NCBI RefSeq assembly: GCF_026230105.1
Contig: NC_079482.1
Span: 2,914,001 to 2,978,000 of the forward strand
Source of the DNA: Diorhabda sublineata
Lineage: Eukaryota; Arthropoda; Insecta; Coleoptera; Chrysomelidae
Length of the DNA: 64,000 bases
Direction of reading: 5' to 3'
Shown here: positions 60,000-64,000 of the stretch, piece by piece
Layout of the letters: every line of letters starts with the position of its first letter
How positions within the stretch are numbered: the stretch's first letter is position 1
Notes under the pieces: model-generated
What the model was told of the DNA's origin: nothing
Databases searched by the model: none
The model's input: the letters and a program-made list of their open reading frames with translations, nothing else
Translations under genes and position numbers: made by a program

Positions 60000-60965
60000 G
60001 GCGATTTAGTGAAGAAGGTTGGTGATCAAGACAAAGCATGGACTCCTCATGAGGTGTGTGGAAGATATGGAGAAGATCTACATTTCGTTTTGGCATTTTT
60101 ATAATATGAAAAATCACACAACCAACTGCTATTTCTGTTCCATAGAGGTGCAATGATTTAATAGGAAAAATAAGAAAATATGTCACCCTAACCTTAATTC
60201 AACTATTCGTCCAGTGTCCCGTAGCTCTAAAATACCAGTTCTGCACCTATATCCTAATTTAAATGACATCCTGAACGATGCAGATGACTCAGAAACGTTT
60301 GTTTTCAAGAACGGATCTAGTTCAGATTTTTCAGTTGACCAGATTGAGCTCAATGACCAAGTGAGTGACTTGGGGTTTCAAAAGATGCAACCAAATTCCT
60401 TGGTTTAAGGCAAAATAAAGACTTGTTATCCTCTGGTATCTTGGTACAGATATCTGGAAAGAGAATTGACTCAGTATTTCACTAACTATCACTAGCTATG
60501 ATTCTTGAGAAAAGTAAACATCATGGTTTGTAGGAATTTTAAATTGCTAAGAATGTCTTTGGATCAATAGACAGATTATACGAAATCTGCTTATTTCCTT
60601 TGTTTGTGGGATGGTAGAGCTAGTGAGCTGCACTGGACAATAACAATCGATTGGCCAGCACGACTCAGTTCAGTTCCTGACGAGAAAAACTTTATCAATT
60701 TGTTCAGTTTGTGAAATCATTGGGAAAAAATGGAGATATATGTTACAGGTTCCCAATATTGTTTGAAGCGAAGTTATAAAAATGAGTTATGAGTGGCTCC
60801 GTCTTAAGAAAACTTTTGTCTGATCCCTTTTCTCCTAAATGAATGGGAGAAATCGTAAAAGAAGAATGGGACTCGTTCAAAAATGTGGTGCAGAAGTTTT
60901 TGGGGCAATAGCAAAGATCCTGAATACAAAACAGCGTATAAAGCTTATGTACTACCCACTTTTGA
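60000..60965 (+). pseudogene. Multi-copy arthropod protein of unknown function, pseudogene
   Basis: Plus-strand fragments in three frames line up in order with a long protein I recall as present in many copies in insects and other animals. They are VGDQDKAWTPHEVC; NHTTNCYFCSIEVQ; HPNLNSTIRPVSRSSKIPVL; IELNDQVSDLG; QNKDLLSSGILVQISGKR; YTKSAYFLCLWDGRAS with IDWPAR; KSLGKNGDICYRF with PILFEAKL; and EEWDSFKNVVQKFLG. The FLCLWDSRA, WP.R, KNFVK, SEAKI and FLGN blocks are the landmarks. The ATG-like open frame at 60214-60408 is the best-preserved piece. A large segment between SGILV and YTKSAYF is deleted. Function is not established; its copy number suggests a transposon origin. Many stops make this copy dead. 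Confidence 0.75.
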
Positions 60966-60969
60966 GTAA

Positions 60970-61640
60970 AATTAATAGTTTTAATCTACAAATTTGAATG
61001 CTAAAAGTAAATCAATTGATGGTCGTTATATAGTTTCGGTTGCAAGAGATTTTCATTGTCGTAGTTGATGTATTGATATAAATCCAAGAGAATTTATCAA
61101 GAAAAGCATTATCGTAATTTTGTTTCTCATGAAAAAGGTTTCAATAGTACTCTATTTTCTTGTTTGTAACACAAATTGTATCAAAATCTTCAAATTGTTG
61201 CTACTTAGGTGATGTTAAGATTTATCTTTGTACCTTACCTTTTTGTAGATCTTGTTACTGAAAGGCATTCCGCCATTTTCTTAACAACTCTCACGGGGGA
61301 ACGGTGCATTTTATCCTCTTGTTCAGTAACAACGGTTTACATTAACGTATCGCATTTTCTACGCTCTTCTATTCTCTATATTCCACACGTACTTGAAAAG
61401 AGCGATACTGATGGCTTAAAATAATGACGAACTTATCTCAAGTTTTCACGGAGTTTCAAGGGGTAGTAAATGACAATATAAGAATGTAGAGTCGTTTTTC
61501 TTCCATCCGATACTTTTAGTGTAATGAAAAATTTTATGAAGGTACCTTTTATACATGTATTAAGTTCTATTTCTACTTTAACTCACGTTGACTTGAAAAC
61601 TGTTATTTATCATTATTCTAGAGGCGTATGCATATGGAAA
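60970..61640. other. Intergenic DNA with one unrecognised frame
   Basis: A plus-strand frame at 61209-61424 (71 codons) begins near an ATG (61212). It is somewhat less AT-rich than its flanks in its middle (CTCACGGGGGAACGGTGC). I do not recognise it and see no supporting context. Confidence 0.35.
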
Positions 61641-61689
61641 ATCTAAGTGAACTATTAGCGTCTAAAGTTGAAGTCACATAAATTCTTAT

Positions 61690-64000
61690 CTGAAATGAAA
61701 TATATGAGCTTTTGATCAAATTATACGGAATTCAAAAGCTGCTTTTCTGTTATAATTCAAGGTAATCATCAGAAAATGTTGAATAAGTAGTTTTGGGTGT
61801 TTAAATGATGATAAATCACACTCATATGAGGTAAAATTGATCACAAAGTTGTCAAATGACATATTTGTATCGAAGTTTCTGATTTTGATCAAATTATACG
61901 GAATTCAAAAGGTGCTTTTCTGTTATATTTCAAGGTAATCATCAGAAAATGTTGAATAAGTAGTTTTGGGTGTTTAAATGATGATAAATCACACTCATAT
62001 GAGGTAAACTTGAACCCACAGTTGTCAAATGACATATTTGTATCGAAGTTTCTGATTTTGATCAAATTATACGGAATTCAAAAGGTGCTTTTCTGTTATA
62101 ATTCAAGGTAATCATCAGAAAATGTTAAATAAGAAGTTTTGAGTTCTTAAATGATGATAAATCACACTCATATGAGGTAAAATTGATCACAAAGTTGTCA
62201 AATGACATATTTGTATCGAAGTTTCTGATTTTGATCAAATTATACGGAATTCAAAAGGTGCTTTTCTGTTATATTTCAAGGTAATCATCAGAAAATGTTG
62301 AATAAGTAGTTTTGGGTGTTTAAATGATGATAAATCACACTTATATGAGGTAAACTTGAACCCACAGTTGTCAAATGACATATTTGTATCGAAGTTTCTG
62401 ATTTTGATCAAATTATACGGAATTCAAAAGGTGCTTTTCTGTTATAATTCAAGGTAATCATCAGAAAATGTTGAATAAGTAGTTTTGGGTGTTTAAATGA
62501 TGATAAATCACACTTATATGAGGTAAACTTGAACCCACAGTTGTCAAATGACATATTTGTATCGAAGTTTCTGATTTTGATCAAATTATACGGAATTCAA
62601 AAGGTGCTTTTCTGTTATAATTCAAGGTAATCATCAGAAAATGTTAAATAAGAAGTTTTGAGTTCTTAAATGATGATAAATCACACTCATATGAGGTAAA
62701 ATTGATCACAAAGTTGTCAAATGACATATTTGTATCAAAGTTTCTGATTTTGATCAAATTATACGGAATTCAAAAGGTGCTTTTCTGTTATATTTCAAGG
62801 TAATCATCAGAAAATGTTGAATAAGTAGTTTTGGGTGTTTAAATGATGATAAATCACACTTATATGAGGTAAACTTGAACCCACAGTTGTCAAATGACAT
62901 ATTTGTATCGAAGTTTCTGATTTTGATCAAATTATACGGAATTCAAAAGGTGCTTTTCTGTTATAATTCAAGGTAATCATCAGAAAATGTTAAATAAGAA
63001 GTTTTGAGTTCTTAAATGATGATAAATCACACTCATATGAGGTAAAATTGATCACAAAGTTGTCAAATGACATATTTGTATCGAAGTTTCTGATTTTGAT
63101 CAAATTATACGAAATTCAAAAGGTGCTTTTCTGTTATAATTCAAGGTAATCATCAGAAAATGTTAAATAAGAAGTTTTGAGTTCTTAAATGATGATAAAT
63201 CACACTCATATGAGGTAAAATTGATCACAAAGTTGTCAAATGACATATTTGTATCAAAGTTTCTGATTTTGATCAAATTATACGGAATTCAAAAGGTGCT
63301 TTTCTGTTATATTTCAAGGTAATCATCAGAAAATGTTGAATAAGTAGTTTTGGGTGTTTAAATGATGATAAATCACACTTATATGAGGTAAACTTGAACC
63401 CACAGTTGTCAAATGACATATTTGTATCGAAGTTTCTGATTTTGATCAAATTATACGGAATTCAAAAGGTGCTTTTCTGTTATAATTCAAGGTAATCATC
63501 AGAAAATGTTAAATAAGAAGTTTTGAGTTCTTAAATGATGATAAATCACACTCATATGAGGTAAAATTGATCACAAAGTTGTCAAATGACATATTTGTAT
63601 TGAAGTTTCTGATTTTGATCAAATTATACGGAATTCAAAAGGTGCTTTTCTGTTATAATTCAAGGTAATTATCAGAAAATGTTAAATAAGAAGTTTTGAG
63701 TTCTTAGATGATGATAAATCACACTCATATGAGGTAAAATTGATCACAAAGTTGTCAAATGACATATTTGTATCGAAGTTTCTGATTTTGATCAAATTAT
63801 ACGGAATTCAAAAGCTGCTTTTCTGTTATAATTCAAGGTAATCATCAGAAAATGTTGAATAAGTAGTTTTGGGTGTTTAAATGATGATAAATCACACTCA
63901 TATGAGGTAAAATTGATCACAAAGTTGTCAAATGACATATTTGTATCGAAGTTTCTGATTTTGATCAAATTATACGGAATTCAAAAGGTGCTTTTCTGTT
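61690..64000. repeat. 173 bp satellite array, continues past window end
   Basis: Units marked by ATACGGAATTCAAAA start at 61723 and recur every 173 bases to 63972, with 13 complete monomers before the window ends. Two subtypes exist. Type A has GTTGAATAAGTAGTTTTGGG and usually AAACTTGAACCCACAG. Type B has GTTAAATAAGAAGTTTTGAG and AAAATTGATCACAAAG. The order is A A B A A B A B B A B B A. The first and thirteenth share GAATTCAAAAGCTGC and an A-left/B-right hybrid. No protein is encoded. Confidence 0.97.

Overview
This window is non-coding, repeat-dominated nuclear DNA from an animal, most likely an insect. The evidence is the AT-richness, several mariner-type transposase relics of insect families, jockey-like LINE relics, short TTAGG-like runs and the absence of any compact gene organisation. 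A beetle is possible, but the sequence does not prove the order. I found no intact host protein gene, rRNA or functional tRNA. Everything I can name is a mobile-element relic or a tandem array. Most open frames are decayed transposon pieces or accidental frames inside satellites, and many begin at TTG rather than ATG.

Tandem arrays fill roughly 26 kb, about 40% of the window. They are a 31-32 bp hairpin minisatellite (2.0-3.6 kb), a 222 bp satellite (10.6-18.2 kb), a 270 bp satellite (29.5-35.7 kb), a 16 bp minisatellite inside a pogo-like element (36.6-36.8 kb), a 213 bp satellite whose unit is an exact multiple of three (40.2-41.4 kb), a 179 bp satellite (42.5-43.2 kb), a hierarchical array built on ~40 bp units (47.9-54.8 kb) and a 173 bp satellite that runs off the right end (61.7-64.0 kb). 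Five of them show recent block duplication (higher-order repeats).

Mobile-element relics lie between the arrays. Mariner-type transposase pieces are at 0.7, 6.9, 8.5, 19.3, 20.5-21.4, 46 and 59 kb. Transposases of an NCRYW / LTPLDF type are at 1.5-2.0 and 36.4 kb. A pogo/Tigger-like element is at 36.6-37.3 kb and a possible Harbinger relic at 39.9 kb. LINE reverse-transcriptase pieces are at 21.5-22.0 and 44.4-44.6 kb, with weaker ones at 47.2 and 55.9 kb. A gypsy-like end piece is at 57.3 kb. Two long inverted-repeat elements lie at 24.2-25.3 and 25.9-27.6 kb; the second carries a cysteine-rich reading frame with one internal stop. tRNA-derived SINE-like heads are at 19.0, 27.8, 37.3 and 38.2 kb, and a multi-copy arthropod protein of unknown function is left as a pseudogene at 60.0-61.0 kb.

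The most informative structure is at 35.6-38.2 kb. The last monomer of the 270 bp satellite continues into the left arm of a long inverted repeat, and the right arm holds one diverged inverted monomer. The satellite therefore seems to have grown from a piece of a dispersed repeat. A pogo-like element in the middle has tandemly multiplied its own terminal motif.
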